Shown in pieces: positions 11,603 through 22,836 of a stretch of DNA of 64,000 nucleotides (position 1 is the first letter of the stretch; each line of letters opens with the position of its first letter). The notes beneath the pieces are model-generated. The model did no database searches. It was given only the letters and a program-made list of their open reading frames with translations, and had not been told where the DNA came from. The DNA comes from Planococcus citri. Lineage: Eukaryota > Arthropoda > Insecta > Hemiptera > Pseudococcidae. The translations under genes and the position numbers were made by a program. The DNA lies in contig NC_088677.1 of NCBI RefSeq assembly GCF_950023065.1, positions 14,154,001-14,218,000 on the forward strand, read 5' to 3'.

Positions 11603-14600
11603 CTACTTACGCGGCCAGTGTATTTCGGCGACAAACACCACATCCCTGTGGCATACCGGGCATTGACCTCCTGCGGTCACCGTATTATCACTACAGACGT
11701 CGCAGAATACCTGATGGCCGCAGGGCGCACCGGCAAATGTTGCCCACCTTACATGGCATATCATGCAATGCCGCTGGCCTGCGGCGTTGCGCCGGATTTC
11801 GGCGATACACATCATCCGAGCGCGACATTGGGGACACGCGTTGTTTGCCCCCCTAATTGCGCGTGTTCTTCTTAAACACGGCTCACATCCCATGTGACCG
11901 CATGGGAATGCGGCCGCGTTCGGTTCACGCTCAAAACATAAATAGCACAGTCCATCTAAGAAAGAAAATAACATTATTAGTAATGTAGATGTAAATTTTT
12001 TTCTGCTCCTTAACTATTACATCTTACCGATTCGTTGGATTTGCTGATTGTTCGGCTCTCCACCGATTATTCGGTTAAGTTCGTGAACTGCCTGATCTGG
12101 TTCTGCGTCACCCATCGCCTCTTCTTCCGGTACAATTATTTGATTTTGCTGAAGTGCTGGTTCATTTTCAGGCTGCGGCTGATTGTGAACATCGGCTTGA
12201 ACTGCCGATTAAAAAACATTGATTACTTTTTCATATCACTTAATTGAAAACTTTATTAATAATTTATGTACTTTACCGATTATTATTTGATCTTGCTGAA
12301 GTGCTGGTACAATTATTTGATTTTGCTGAAGTGCTGGTTCATTTTCAGGCTGCGGCTGATTGTGAACATCGGCTTGAACTGCCGATTAAAAAACATTGAT
12401 TACTTTTTCATATCACTAAATTGAAAACTTTATTAATAATTTATGTACTTTACCGATTATTATTTGATCTTGCTGAAGTGCTGGTACAATTATTTGATTT
12501 TGCTGAAGTGCTGGTTCATTTTCAGGCTGCGGCTGATTGTGAACATCGGCTTGAACTGCCGATTAAAAAACATTGATTACTTTTTCATATCACTAAATTA
12601 AAAACTTATTTTTATTAATAACAATGTATTTTACCTATGATTTGTTGAACAGGAGCAGCAATTTCGTGAACCAGATCTTGATCCGAATCTGAATCATCCA
12701 CCTCCTCTACGTGAACCAGAAACAGATCTTCATCCGAATCTGGATCATCCACCTGCTGTTCGTTCAGCCTGTCATCAATGAAATTGAACGGAGACGGTAG
12801 ATGACCAGCGCGACCACGTGCTCGTCCAGCTCTGCTTCCTCTCGGTCTTCTAGCGCCGCCGCCGCCTCGCGCTTGTTCAGCGCCGCCGCCTCGCGCACCT
12901 CTAGCGCCGCGTGCACCGCCGCCTCGCGCTTGTTCAGCGCCGCCGCCTCGCGCACCTCTAGCACCGCGTGCGCCGCCACCTCGCGCTTGTTCAGCGCCGC
13001 CACCGCGGGCACCTCTAGCGCCGCCACCGCGGGCACCTCTAGCGCCGCCACCGCGGGCACCTCTAGCGCCGCCACCGCGGGCACCTCTAGCGCCGCGCGC
13101 TCTTCTGTTACCGCCGCGCGCTCCTCTGGCACCACCGCGCACTTGACCAGCGTCACCCTGAGCATCGGCGTTGTCACCGTCGCCACCAGGTGGAGGATTT
13201 CCCCCGTGTAGGAGTGGCAATGCAGGAGGTGGCGGTATATCTGCGTCGTCATCTGCGAATTGACGGATCACCGGTTCATCATCTGCAATAGAAACTAAGT
13301 AAGTAACAATAACGAAAACAGTCGTGTATTACTTGGAAACACTTACCCCAATCCAGCTCTATATTTATTACTTCGATTACGTCGTGTCCGTCTACAGCTG
13401 CCACGGGGTCTTCCTCTGGTAGTCGGTAAAAAAAGAATTAGTTTCGATTCTAAGAAAAAAATAATAATTTCTTGTAATGATTACAAACCTCGCTCTCGCG
13501 CGTTGTCCCTCGCCGCATCTGCCTCTGGCGCTGCTACATCAGGCGCATGGTGGCCTAAAAATCGGAGCACTTCTTCGGCAGTTCTAACGCCCCTGTCATA
13601 CTCATCCCAAGCACGGGTCAAGTCACGCTCATGCGCTTCTTGTCGTCTGTCTGCCGGCCAACGAACTTGCTGCGCTTGCCCGGCTCGCAGGTATCTCCCA
13701 TACTGGGCATTGCTCACCTCCATCATTCCGTCTGAAAATGTTTTATAGCCTAATAAATATCACTCAATACCTACCTACATGACGATGGTGGTGTGTCCAC
13801 TTACTCAGAAAAGTATCGTAACTGGGACGGTGCTGCCGTACCGTCATCTGCTCCGGTAGGCGCCTATTGAGTGCTTCCATTTCGTTGTTCGTCCTTCTTG
13901 GTTGACCATATACAGAAAGTAGTGCACGTCCTGTGAACAGAATGTATTAATAGCAATATTCTACACAATACGTATATTACTTGTGTGTGTACTCACGGGG
14001 AAACCAATACGCCCGTAAGTATTGGTAAAAGCTTTGCGCTTCCGGCGACTGCGATTCTCTCACATACTCCCGCAGTATGGAGAATCCCAGGGGGATATCG
14101 TCTGCGGGGAGCAGAGGGAGCGCGGTGGCCATTTCGTAGATCCTGCGAAGCACTGGATTGGCTTGCACAATGGCGGTGGTGAGTCCGTGCGCTGCGCGAT
14201 TTCGCCTCAGCGCCTGCACGTAGTGAAAATAACATCCCAATAATTGTGCTAGTGGCCAAACAATGCGCACAGCTCGCTGTAATGCCAGCTCGAAGTCGGT
14301 AATTACTATGCGTGGAAGCATATTCTGCACTACCCGCTGCAATGCCCTGAATACCTCCACATAGCAGATGGTATTACGCCGCCTCATCACAGCCCAGGCA
14401 ACCATGTACATCGTTCCGAACGCGGAGGCCATAATCACCAGTAACTGTGTGGCCTCCGGAATGTTCGGGCATGACCGGAACGTACCATCAATACTAAAGG
14501 TCGTATTGTGCTGCGTCAATAGGCTGCAAAATTAAAACATTTCGTAAATTACCAATTAAAATTATTCTACTTATTTTTTTGCAGATGGGGTACCCACTGT

Positions 14601-15302
14601 CGAAGTTCCGGAGACACAAACAGGACGGAGTGCTGTCCCACGCTTTCTACAACGAGGGAATTGCCGTTGGGCCGGGTGATTAGACCGTGATATGCCTGGT
14701 TGGTTCGCAATAATTCCCCGAATTGCCTCACAGTTGCAGGCGGCGGCGGGACCACTGTTAACCTCCATCTGTCCATCGACCGCCTCATCGACTCTAAATT
14801 CATCCTCTGCAAAACTGCATCAGGGCGCCTGTCAAGAAATTAAACATGTAAGTATCAGAATTAATAAATTTTTTTTGTTTTATTGGCGGCAGCGGGCGGA
14901 TGAAACTTACCCATTCATAACTCTGTTAAATATGACGCTGTTGCTTTCGGGGGATGCGCGAACAGCGCGTCGAAGCGTTGTCCATGCCTCTACTACAGCC
15001 GAGTTGGTCATGGCGTTCTCCACCGCGTGCGTATGGGGATGAGACCGTCTGGTAACTCGAAAATTTGCGTCAATATTCACTGAAAAATAAAAAATTTTGA
15101 AATGTCATCGAAAATAAGTTTGGGTGAAGTGGGGTGGTTCTCAAATGTTTTTAAACATACTGGTGACTCCGCATGGTTTATACCGGCACTTCAGTCGTTT
15201 CCCCCCATAAGCCAAATTATCCTTGATTGTATATTCATAACCTTCGAACAAATACCGGTGCCCCCTAGTACTTTCTATTAGAATGACTTCATCATCCGCC
15301 AT
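11603..15302 (-). CDS. FLYWCH - MULE transposase - ARGG-repeat - double RING protein (970 codons, 11 exons)
   Basis: Coding exons by splice motif and phase: 15302-15161, 15079-14911, 14828-14571, 14523-13997, 13930-13805, 13731-13489, 13415-13347, 13282-12635, 12555-12454, 12378-12277, 12201-12028, 11955-11603 (the 102-nt Gln/Pro exon occurs twice, plus a longer third version; 11 introns). They sum to 2913 nt without a stop. Domains: FLYWCH zinc finger (about 8-70; LFEGYEY, two Cys, closing HPHTH); MULE-type DDE core with IDGTFRSCP (Asp202), VITDFELA (Asp266), GCYFHYVQAL and RTNNEME (Glu382 or Glu384); ARGG-repeat tract (about 550-670); acidic DSDED segment; Gln/Pro repeats (728-853); RING 1 (CYLC...CGH..CEPC...CPQC) and RING 2 (CMIC...CGH...CDVC...CPVC). 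The family cuts and pastes DNA; RING domains usually act as ubiquitin ligases. It is GC-rich, unlike its surroundings. The ATG directly follows TTTGTTTCAG, so a non-coding 5' exon is likely. No TIRs were found. Confidence 0.88.
12028..12558 (-). repeat. Tandem triplication of a phase-1 exon with its intron (177-bp period)
   Basis: Three acceptor-side copies of an exon beginning VQADVHNQPQPENEPALQQN start at 12555, 12378 and 12201, exactly 177 bp apart. The first two exons are 102 nt and phase 1-1, so each adds 34 residues without changing frame. The third diverges after about 25 codons into a unique 3' half. Introns are nearly identical between copies, which points to a recent unequal exchange. 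Confidence 0.9.
12840..13130 (-). repeat. GC-rich coding repeat (Ala-Arg-Gly-Gly units)
   Basis: Within the large exon of the transposase-RING gene, short units encoding GARGARGG and GGAEQARGG follow each other many times. At DNA level there are 24- to 48-bp tandem units of very high GC. RGG-like tracts often bind RNA or DNA; that role is inferred here. The other frames are also open across it, giving spurious ORFs on both strands. Confidence 0.9.
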
Positions 15303-17500
15303 CTGAAACAAAATATATAAGTATTGTATTTATTAATTATTGTTCGTTTGTGTTTGCAGGCTTATGGAATGAAAAAAGTATGAATTGACTAGTCGTGATA
15401 ATATCTCAAGAAGTGCGCATTTTTTAACTCAACTATTAGGTAAGTTTTTCCACAGTCACATTTATTTCCTTTGAATGATGTGTTGGTTTGTTGAGACGAT
15501 TCTCTAATTTATTTGTAGATAATGTGTTCTACCTATATGTATTTGTAAGCTTGAAAAAAAAATTGTAGACGCGTTCTTGCTTCTTGATAAGCTATATAGG
15601 TAATTGGACAGTGGCTGACTGGCGGAAAATTTTGAATCTTTACTTTAAAAAAAAAAAAAATTGTCCAAATATCTCGCTTTTTGCCAGAAACGTCAATCTC
15701 GTTTTTATTTTTCCAAGAAGTGCTTTTTTTGTCGAAAATTTCCAAATTCTTTACTTTGCTGCCAAACAATGATCAAAAAGTGTCGAAATAGTTCAACATT
15801 TCAAGATTACATACATTTCAATTCGTAATTCGTGTTTATTCTGTTTTTCTTTTGTGTGTTTTTTTTTTTTTTTGGTCACTTTTCAATCACCTTTTGGTTA
15901 CCTTTTCGAGCTTTTTCACTTACAAGATTACACCTTTTGGGGGAAAATTGTGTACGAGCATCAAAAGAAATTGACAAAATTTTTCAAAAAATTGTTTTTA
16001 GCTCCCGAAACGCGAATTTTTGAATGTTTATGCCCTAGTTTCGCTGGCGACCAAGAAAAATCCCAGTTTTAAACTTTCATCGTTTTCGAATTAGTTGTAA
16101 TCTATGTCCTATCTACTTCACTGTTCACTTTTTTAAAAATTTTGATAAAAATTTGGGGCTTCTGTATCCTTTAGGATACGTTGAGATCGTATTTTACGTG
16201 CAAATATACCTCTTTATAGTAATTTATTCAGATTTTTAAATGGAGGTTCCGAATTTTGAATTTCAAAATAATGGAATTTTAGGGCTGAAATACAGATTGG
16301 TGGAGAGGGCTGAAATCGGGCACGGAAGGGCATCCCAAATCCTTACTCAGCACATCTACATAATACTTGGTATCAGTGTGAGATGAATTTTCAACTTTTT
16401 TTCAAATTGTAGTACTTTGAGAGGGTAATCGACGAATGATGTCAAAATCTGTGTTGCCACTTTCAGAAACATGAAAAAAAACCTATTTAAAAACTTATAA
16501 TTTAAATATAACCACGATGTCCGAGAGTGAAAATTCTGAAAAAATTCTCAGTTTTAGTCCTTTTCTTGTACAATCACAATAACATATCAAAAAATTGGAC
16601 TGACATTTTTTTTCATTTTCGAGAAGAAAAATCACAAGTTTGGCACTTATTACAAAAATACCATCAGAAACCTGAAAAATGTAAATTTTTGCAATTTTGA
16701 GATATTCTTTTACCAATGTGTAGACGAACATTTGAAAAAAAATTCCGTCCCCGCAATTTGTCAACTAAACATGATCTGATTTTGAAAAAAATCAAGGACC
16801 CCTCATGCAAAATCAGCCGATTTAGCGCGGAATGACCCCATACAAAAAGGACCAATTTTTTTGATGTACTCACCTACCTAGGTATATACAGATTTCAAAT
16901 TGAAAGGGCTACATGCGCTACCTTTAAAATTTCCACATTTTCCCAACAATCCTAGGTCCTACGAGGTTTTAAATTATGTAATTCAAAATAGTTTCGAAAT
17001 TTGAACAAAGTCGGTACATACTCTACTGAATTTTTAAAAATTGTGAAGAGAGTGAGTTTTTGAATTCCGAAATAAAATTAGAAAAATTATGTAAGCTCTT
17101 GCACATGTTTTATTTCAAAGAGTTGCCCATTGCCCACTTTGAAACCTTGAAGATAACTTTTTATGGATATTCAACAGACAAATGGTAAAAAGTGGGCAAA
17201 ATCGGTACTGACAGTGACTTAAGAGGCCCCCTTGCAAGTATTTTCACCAAGATTAGAAAAAATTATGCAGTTTTTTGAAGATTTCGAGCAGGATACTGAA
17301 AAATTATTAAGAGTAAGTACCTAGGTCTCCAGGAAAGCTGAAATTTAGTGAACAAATTACACACTTGTGGTTCCGACCATGTGTCCAAATTCATCTTTTT
17401 GAGAGTCCCCCTCCCACGGATGGCGTTGGCCAGATTTTTGTAAGGTGAGGCCAAAACTGAGGTAATGAATAAAAAAAAACAAAGTCTATTTAATTTTCAC
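15303..17500. other. Non-coding AT-rich stretch upstream of the transposase-RING gene
   Basis: No supported gene. The first part may hold the promoter and a 5' UTR exon of the minus-strand transposase-RING gene. The remainder is low-complexity T/A-rich DNA with chance ORFs that lack splice-consistent structure or recognisable motifs. Confidence 0.4.
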
Positions 17501-18496
17501 TCGCAATGACCTCTTTGGGTTTTGTTTACTGTCGTCTGTCAGTCGCCTGTCGATTAGTGTGTTTTTATTTTTGATTGTGTGTGTGTGTGTATAGAGGTGT
17601 TTGCGCATCTGGTGTTTACAATTACGAAGCAGAAAATATATTTAGGAAAGGAGGGATTGATTTACATCTACTGGGTTAGTGGGTAAATAAACGGCTGCGC
17701 CACTGCTTCGTGTACATGCTCAGTTTATTCGTTCCGAATTAGCTTCGGTGGTGTTCTGTTTTTGTAAAGTTGATTTTCGGTTAATCGTTTCATTCGTTTC
17801 TCCAATAATTTCGAAATTTTTATTTTTTGGGCAATTTTTTTGCGCTGCTTATTATTTATTCTTTCGGACTTCGGTGGTGTGGTGGTGTTGTGTTTTTTTA
17901 AAATAATCAAAGTTAATTTTCGGGTGAACGTTTTTCTTATCATTTTTGAATTTTTATTTTTCGGGCATTTTTTGAAATTTTCATTTTTTGGGGCAATTTT
18001 TTCCAATCGGCTTGTGCCAGTAGCTCGATTCATTCAAAGGTATGTACTTACTCATTCAGATAATTAAATTTATTTCAATTTAATTTTTTGAGAATTTTCC
18101 TGCGATAAAGTTGGGTGTTTTAATTTTCGTGTGTGTCTGTAAACGGGGGGGGGGGGGAGGTTGACAGCTTTTTGAAAATTTGGTTGAAGAAAAAAGTAGT
18201 TCTTCTTTTCAAAAAAAAATCCGTTTGAAATTTCATAAACGGTTTCATCAGTATGCTGATTTATATTTGCCTGCAATTTTGTGAAAATTTTCGATTTGGT
18301 TTTCACCACTGCATTTATCGATCAAAATTGCATAAGATATGAGAATTTACATCAGTTTGCGTTATTATTTGAAATTATCATTCCTAAAACCGAGAAAATA
18401 TTTCCGAACGCAGCGATGGTTATTGTCGAAGAGATTTCAAAAAACTCGATTTCAAATTACATGTTTGTTTTAAAACCGTCGTAGGTTTTTTGAATA
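17500..18496. other. Non-coding stretch with two short direct repeats
   Basis: A GT microsatellite is at about 17573-17592. A segment containing CTTCGGTGGTGT is found at about 17743 and again, with its T-rich surroundings, at about 17868. A G homopolymer is at 18146-18157. No coding sequence is supported. Confidence 0.4.
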
Positions 18497-19192
18497 TAGA
18501 TGATTTGTGTTCCTTTTTACTCGGATTTTGGCAGATTTTCGTGAATCTGTATTTTGGACGTTTTTTAAAATCTCTATTTTAACACTATAGATTCCATTCA
18601 TCAACTTTAAAAACCTCAAAAGTCTTCTTTTTTCAAGTAAAATCCAAAATCCATTTTCAAAAGCTGCTACCACCGCAGATTCTCGAGATGGATTTTTTTG
18701 GCCGTTTTTTTAAATTTCTATTTCAACACTTTATAGATTCTATTCATCAACTTTAAAAACCTCAAAAGTCTTCTTTTTCCAAGTAAAATCCGAAATCCAT
18801 TTTCAAAAGCTGCTACCACAGCAGATTCTCGAGAAATCTGGATTTTGGCCGTTTTTTAAAATTTCTATTTCAACACTTTAGTGATTTTCTATTCGTCAAC
18901 TTTAAAAACCTCAAAAGTCTTATTTTTTCAAGTAAAATCCGAAATCCATTTTCAAAAGCTGCTACCACAGCAGATTCTCGAGAAATCTGGATTTTGGCCG
19001 TTTTTTAAAATTTCTATTTCAACACTTTAGTGATTTTCTATTCGTCAACTTTAAAAACCTCAAAAGTCTTATTTTTTCAAGTAAAATCCAATTTCAGAAG
19101 CTACTACCATAGCAGATTCTCATGAATTCTAAGTATGGCAAAATCCAGATTCTCGAAAATCTGCCAAAATCCGTGTAAAAAGAACACATCTA
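18497..19192. mobile_element. TIR element (MITE-like) carrying four 149-bp tandem repeats
   Basis: The ends are inverted repeats of about 40 bp: TAGATGATTTGTGTTCCTTT at the left and its imperfect complement ending in AGAACACATCTA at the right, both continuing into GGATTTTGGCAGATTTTCG. Between them, a unit containing CTCAAAAGTCTT recurs at 18615, 18761, 18910 and 19059 (period 146-149 bp). There is no ORF of note. TA at both borders would fit a Tc1/mariner-type target site but is too short to prove it. Confidence 0.7.
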
Positions 19193-20148
19193 ATGAAAGG
19201 TACTTACCATGCAAAATGAAATCTATAAATACTTTGAACGTGAACGATAATTCGTTGAACAAAAATTCAAAACGATAAACAAATTCCACATCAAATTCAA
19301 AAAAAAATCGTAAAACGATAAACGAATTCTACATCAAATTAAAAGAAACCTCGTAAATGTCGACTAAGACGGTTAGAAATTTTAAAAATATGCGCTTTTA
19401 CCTCGTTACTGAATTTTTGAAGCGTAACGGATTTTTTCAAGGCTACTTGGGGGTGGGTGCGTAGAGTAGTCATAAATGTCCGTGATTTTTTTTCTTTTTT
19501 TTTCTAAATCCAATTTTTTGATTTTTTTTACTCATTTTTCGTGTATGTTTTCCCAAAGGTGATTATTTTGATTTTTTTTTGGTTTTATTGAGCAAAAAGA
19601 TGAACATCAGACGTAAAAAAATTGAGAAATTTGAAAATAAAGCTGATATTTTAAAATACCGATGATAATTGGTTCAATATTTTGAAATTGTGTTTCTTAT
19701 TTGTAATTTTTTCCATGATTCTGGGGGAGGGGATATAAATTGAAAGACAATTTATACTTTATAATTCGACCAATTCAGAACTTGTGGCACCTTCATGAAC
19801 ATTTTGCACATTAATGATCTCATCCGCATCAATTTCTGTTCATTTTCGATGAAATCAATCGGATAAACATTTTTGACGTTCAAAAATTCGGCTTGACTTA
19901 TGTACGTTGGACGGAACTTTAAGTGACATGACCTTCCTTAATTTAACATAAGATTGATTTGAATTTATGAATCAAGCTGGGAAAGGTCTCATTCTAAAGA
20001 TAAGACTCCGGCGCTTGATGATTTGGACAATGAACTCACAGCCACAGAACTCAAGTCCAACAAATTTAGCAAGAAATTAAAACCATTTATACACTCTTTT
20101 ATTTTAAATTTTAACATACGTATGTACATAGTTATTTCGAGTAATTTA
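19193..20148. other. Non-coding stretch
   Basis: AT-rich DNA with no supported gene and no clear repeat boundary. It lies 3' of the small minus-strand gene ending at 20149 and may include its 3' UTR. Confidence 0.35.
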
Positions 20149-20583
20149 TTACCAATTGAAGTAAAAAACTATTTCGGAATTGAGATTATTCAGCGGGATC
20201 AGAACAACTCGTATATTCTGTACACCTGAAATGAGAATAATTTAAATTTTGTGATGAGGAGAGAAGTGAAACTACACCATAATATGCTGGGTACTTACGA
20301 ATTACGATATAAGTGTTCGGATCAATTCCGTCAAATATATTATAATGTTGCGTACAGTGCCCAATCCATAAATATAGATCAGCGACGACAGCGAGATCGA
20401 CAATGACCGCATCATAATTTTCTGGTGGTAGATGAGCTGAAATTACAAAACAAAAAATTCAGTACATGTAGATGTATTTACTTATGAACTGAGTACATAC
20501 TTCAGTTCATCATATGTTTAAGTAAAATAAAACTTACCAATCAATGGGTGCTGGAAAATTAATTCCTCCAACTGCAACGCCAT
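20149..20583 (-). CDS. Hypothetical three-exon 86-aa protein
   Basis: Three exons join in phase: 20583-20538 (ATG, ends phase 1), 20436-20299 and 20225-20149 (stop TAA at 20149-20151). Borders are good: G|GTAAGT, TTTCAG|C, C|GTAAGT and TTTCAG|G. The sum is 261 nt. The product starts MALQLEELIFQHPLI, continues with LPPENYDAVIVDLAVVADLY and ends in LNSEIVFYFNW. I recognise no family. The start is the first ATG after a likely splice or 5' UTR, so more exons may exist upstream (above 20600). Four correct splice sites in a row with no stop suggest a real transcript or a young gene fragment. Confidence 0.55.
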
Positions 20584-21055
20584 TACTTCTGATAGATAGC
20601 TATGTTACAATAACAGAATGTTCAAATTTATGTGAATCTTTAATAATTATTTACTTATCGAAGTCACTCTTATTAAAAAACACGTGATAGCTATGTTAGT
20701 ACAAAGTAGCTACTCAGTTTGAGCAACGTGTGCTGATAATTTCATGGGTCAAATGTCTTATGGGTCAAATGCTACTTGGTTGATTTTTGAAATCATGTAC
20801 TTGTTTTTTATTTAGCGCTCTCTTAGGGGTTATACATAGGAAAGTATCTACTAAATTATCAATTTCAACAAGTTTGCACTTGTTAAAATTAAAACGTGTA
20901 TCAGAATCTTCGATTCGAGAGGGTGTCGGTATCTAACAGGTCAAAAAGGTAGTGAAAAAATGAAAAAATTCATTAATGGGTTCATTTGTATAGTTTTTTT
21001 AAATAATTTTGATCGGAATTAAAAAATACTTTGTACACAAATACTTCACAAATCT

Positions 21056-22403
21056 TTAACCATTTGGAGGTTCTCTAGGTTTTTGGGTTAGAAAATCGAA
21101 GTGCCTTAATGAGTGTGATAGGGTACCTTGCCCAATTGGCCAAACCACAAAAAAGTCGAGCTTTTGATGAAAAGTTTTATTGGAAAATGAAAGTTTCCAA
21201 AAAGCACACATGTGACATTTCCGAAAAAAAATTGAATATATGCAGAATTTTTTTTGAAAAAATGAACCAAAAACATGTGTCAAAAACATTGAACAAAAGC
21301 ACTCTATCAAAAAATAAAATGAAAATTGAATTGGAAAAAAATAAAAAAACAAGGTTGAAAAAAAGTCATCTGGCAGTTCACAAATTCAGCGAGAATCAAA
21401 TCTTGTTGGCAAAAATGCCTTTGTTTAAAGCATGAAGAGAAGAAAAATCTATGCCGCTAAGAGAGGATTTTTTATCAAGTCATAAAATCTTTTCGGAAAT
21501 CGAGCCGAAATATGGGACAAAATTTAGCAAAATTGCAAGCTTTCTGGTAGGTGGTAACTAATTATAAAAACATTTCCGCCTTTATTCACGAGATGTAGCA
21601 TAGAATTTTCTTTCATTTTGGGAAAAAATGAGTATTTTATCACTTATTGGAGTATTGGAATATGAAGATGAAGATGAAGATAAATAGTAAAAATAGTAAA
21701 TAAAAATCCAAATTCATCTACGAGTTCAGTCTTTCATTTTTGTTTACGCTGTGGATTTGTGTTTTTGCTCACTATTTCTCTCTATGTTCTTCTTCATATT
21801 CCAATATTCAATTAAGTGATAAAATACTCATTTTTTCTCAAAATGAAAGAAAATTCTATGCTACATCTCGTGAATAAAGGCGGAAATGTTTTTATAATTA
21901 GTTACCACCTACCAGAAAGATTGCAATTTTGCTAAATTTTGTCCCATATTTCGGCTCGATTTCCGAAAAGATTTTATGACTTGATAAAAAATCTTCTCTT
22001 AGCGGCATACATTTTTCTTCTCTTCATGCTTTAAACAAAGGCATTTTTGCCAACAAGATTTGATTCTAGCTGAATTTGTGAACTGCCAGATGACTTTTTT
22101 TCAACCTTGTTTTTTTATTTTTTTCCAATTCAATTTTCATTTTATTTTTTGATAGAGTGCTTTTGTTCAATGTTTTTGACACATGTTTTTGGTTCATTTT
22201 TTCAAAAAAAATTCTGCATATATTCAATTTTTTTTCGGAAATGTCACATGTGTGCTTTTTGGAAACTTTCATTTTCCAATAAAACTTTTCATCAAAAGCT
22301 CGACTTTTTTGTGGTTTGGCCAATTGGGCAAGGTACCCTATCACACTCATGAAGGCACTTCAATTTTCTAACCCGAAAACCCAGAGAACCTCCAAAGGGT
22401 TAA
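21056..22403. mobile_element. Foldback element, piggyBac-like ends (TTAA)
   Basis: The two halves are near-perfect inverted copies about an axis near 21730 (left plus right coordinate is 43459). TTAA stands at 21056-21059 and 22400-22403, directly outside the ends CCATTTGGAGG and its complement CCTCCAAAGGG. This matches the TTAA target duplication of the piggyBac superfamily. It encodes no transposase; the 94- and 108-codon ORFs on the two arms are the same sequence read in mirror image. Confidence 0.75.
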
Positions 22404-22836
22404 TTTGTCCAAATTGAAAAGTGAACAAAAAAGGATTAAAATAGGAAATAATGGTCTTATACTTCTTGAATTATTATTAATTTTCTGAAGCTTTTGCCCT
22501 CTCTTTGCTTTGAAATTGGAAGTTATAAAATTGTAGGGTTGGTGCCGGTGCAAAAAACGCAAAATTGTATTATGCAGCACAAAATAGCGAAAAGAGGTGG
22601 GAATTGAAATTTCTTTCAAAAACATCAAAAAGCACGACATTTCAGCATATCATGTAATTCGCTTTTTGCATTACGATTTGTGTTCCCACTCCCTCCCTTA
22701 TTTTATGGGCTAATGAGCAGCATTATTGGAAGTTGGTCGATACTTCACCGCTCACAGGTTCTAAAAATGTGAGTGTGAAACTTTGCGTACGTACCTACTT
22801 GATAACTTGAATAACTATTTGTAGTACAAGTATGTT

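Noticed and set aside
11588..11875. 95-codon plus-strand ORF opposite the RING exon
   Set aside because: It lies wholly antisense to the double RING exon, whose Cys/His pattern is clearly coding.
12764..13252. ORFs of 162 and 136 codons overlapping the ARGG tract in other frames
   Set aside because: They are by-products of the GC-rich repeat. The frame that joins eleven other exons in phase is the coding one.
11530..15620. TIRs and target duplication for the MULE-type gene
   Set aside because: I compared the near flanks by eye and found no convincing inverted ends or 9-bp duplication; they may lie further out or be absent.
21109..22350. Two identical proteins encoded at 21109-21435 (+) and 22066-22350 (-) as a gene pair
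   Set aside because: They are the two arms of one palindrome; the Lys/Ser-rich frame has no motif and no codon structure.
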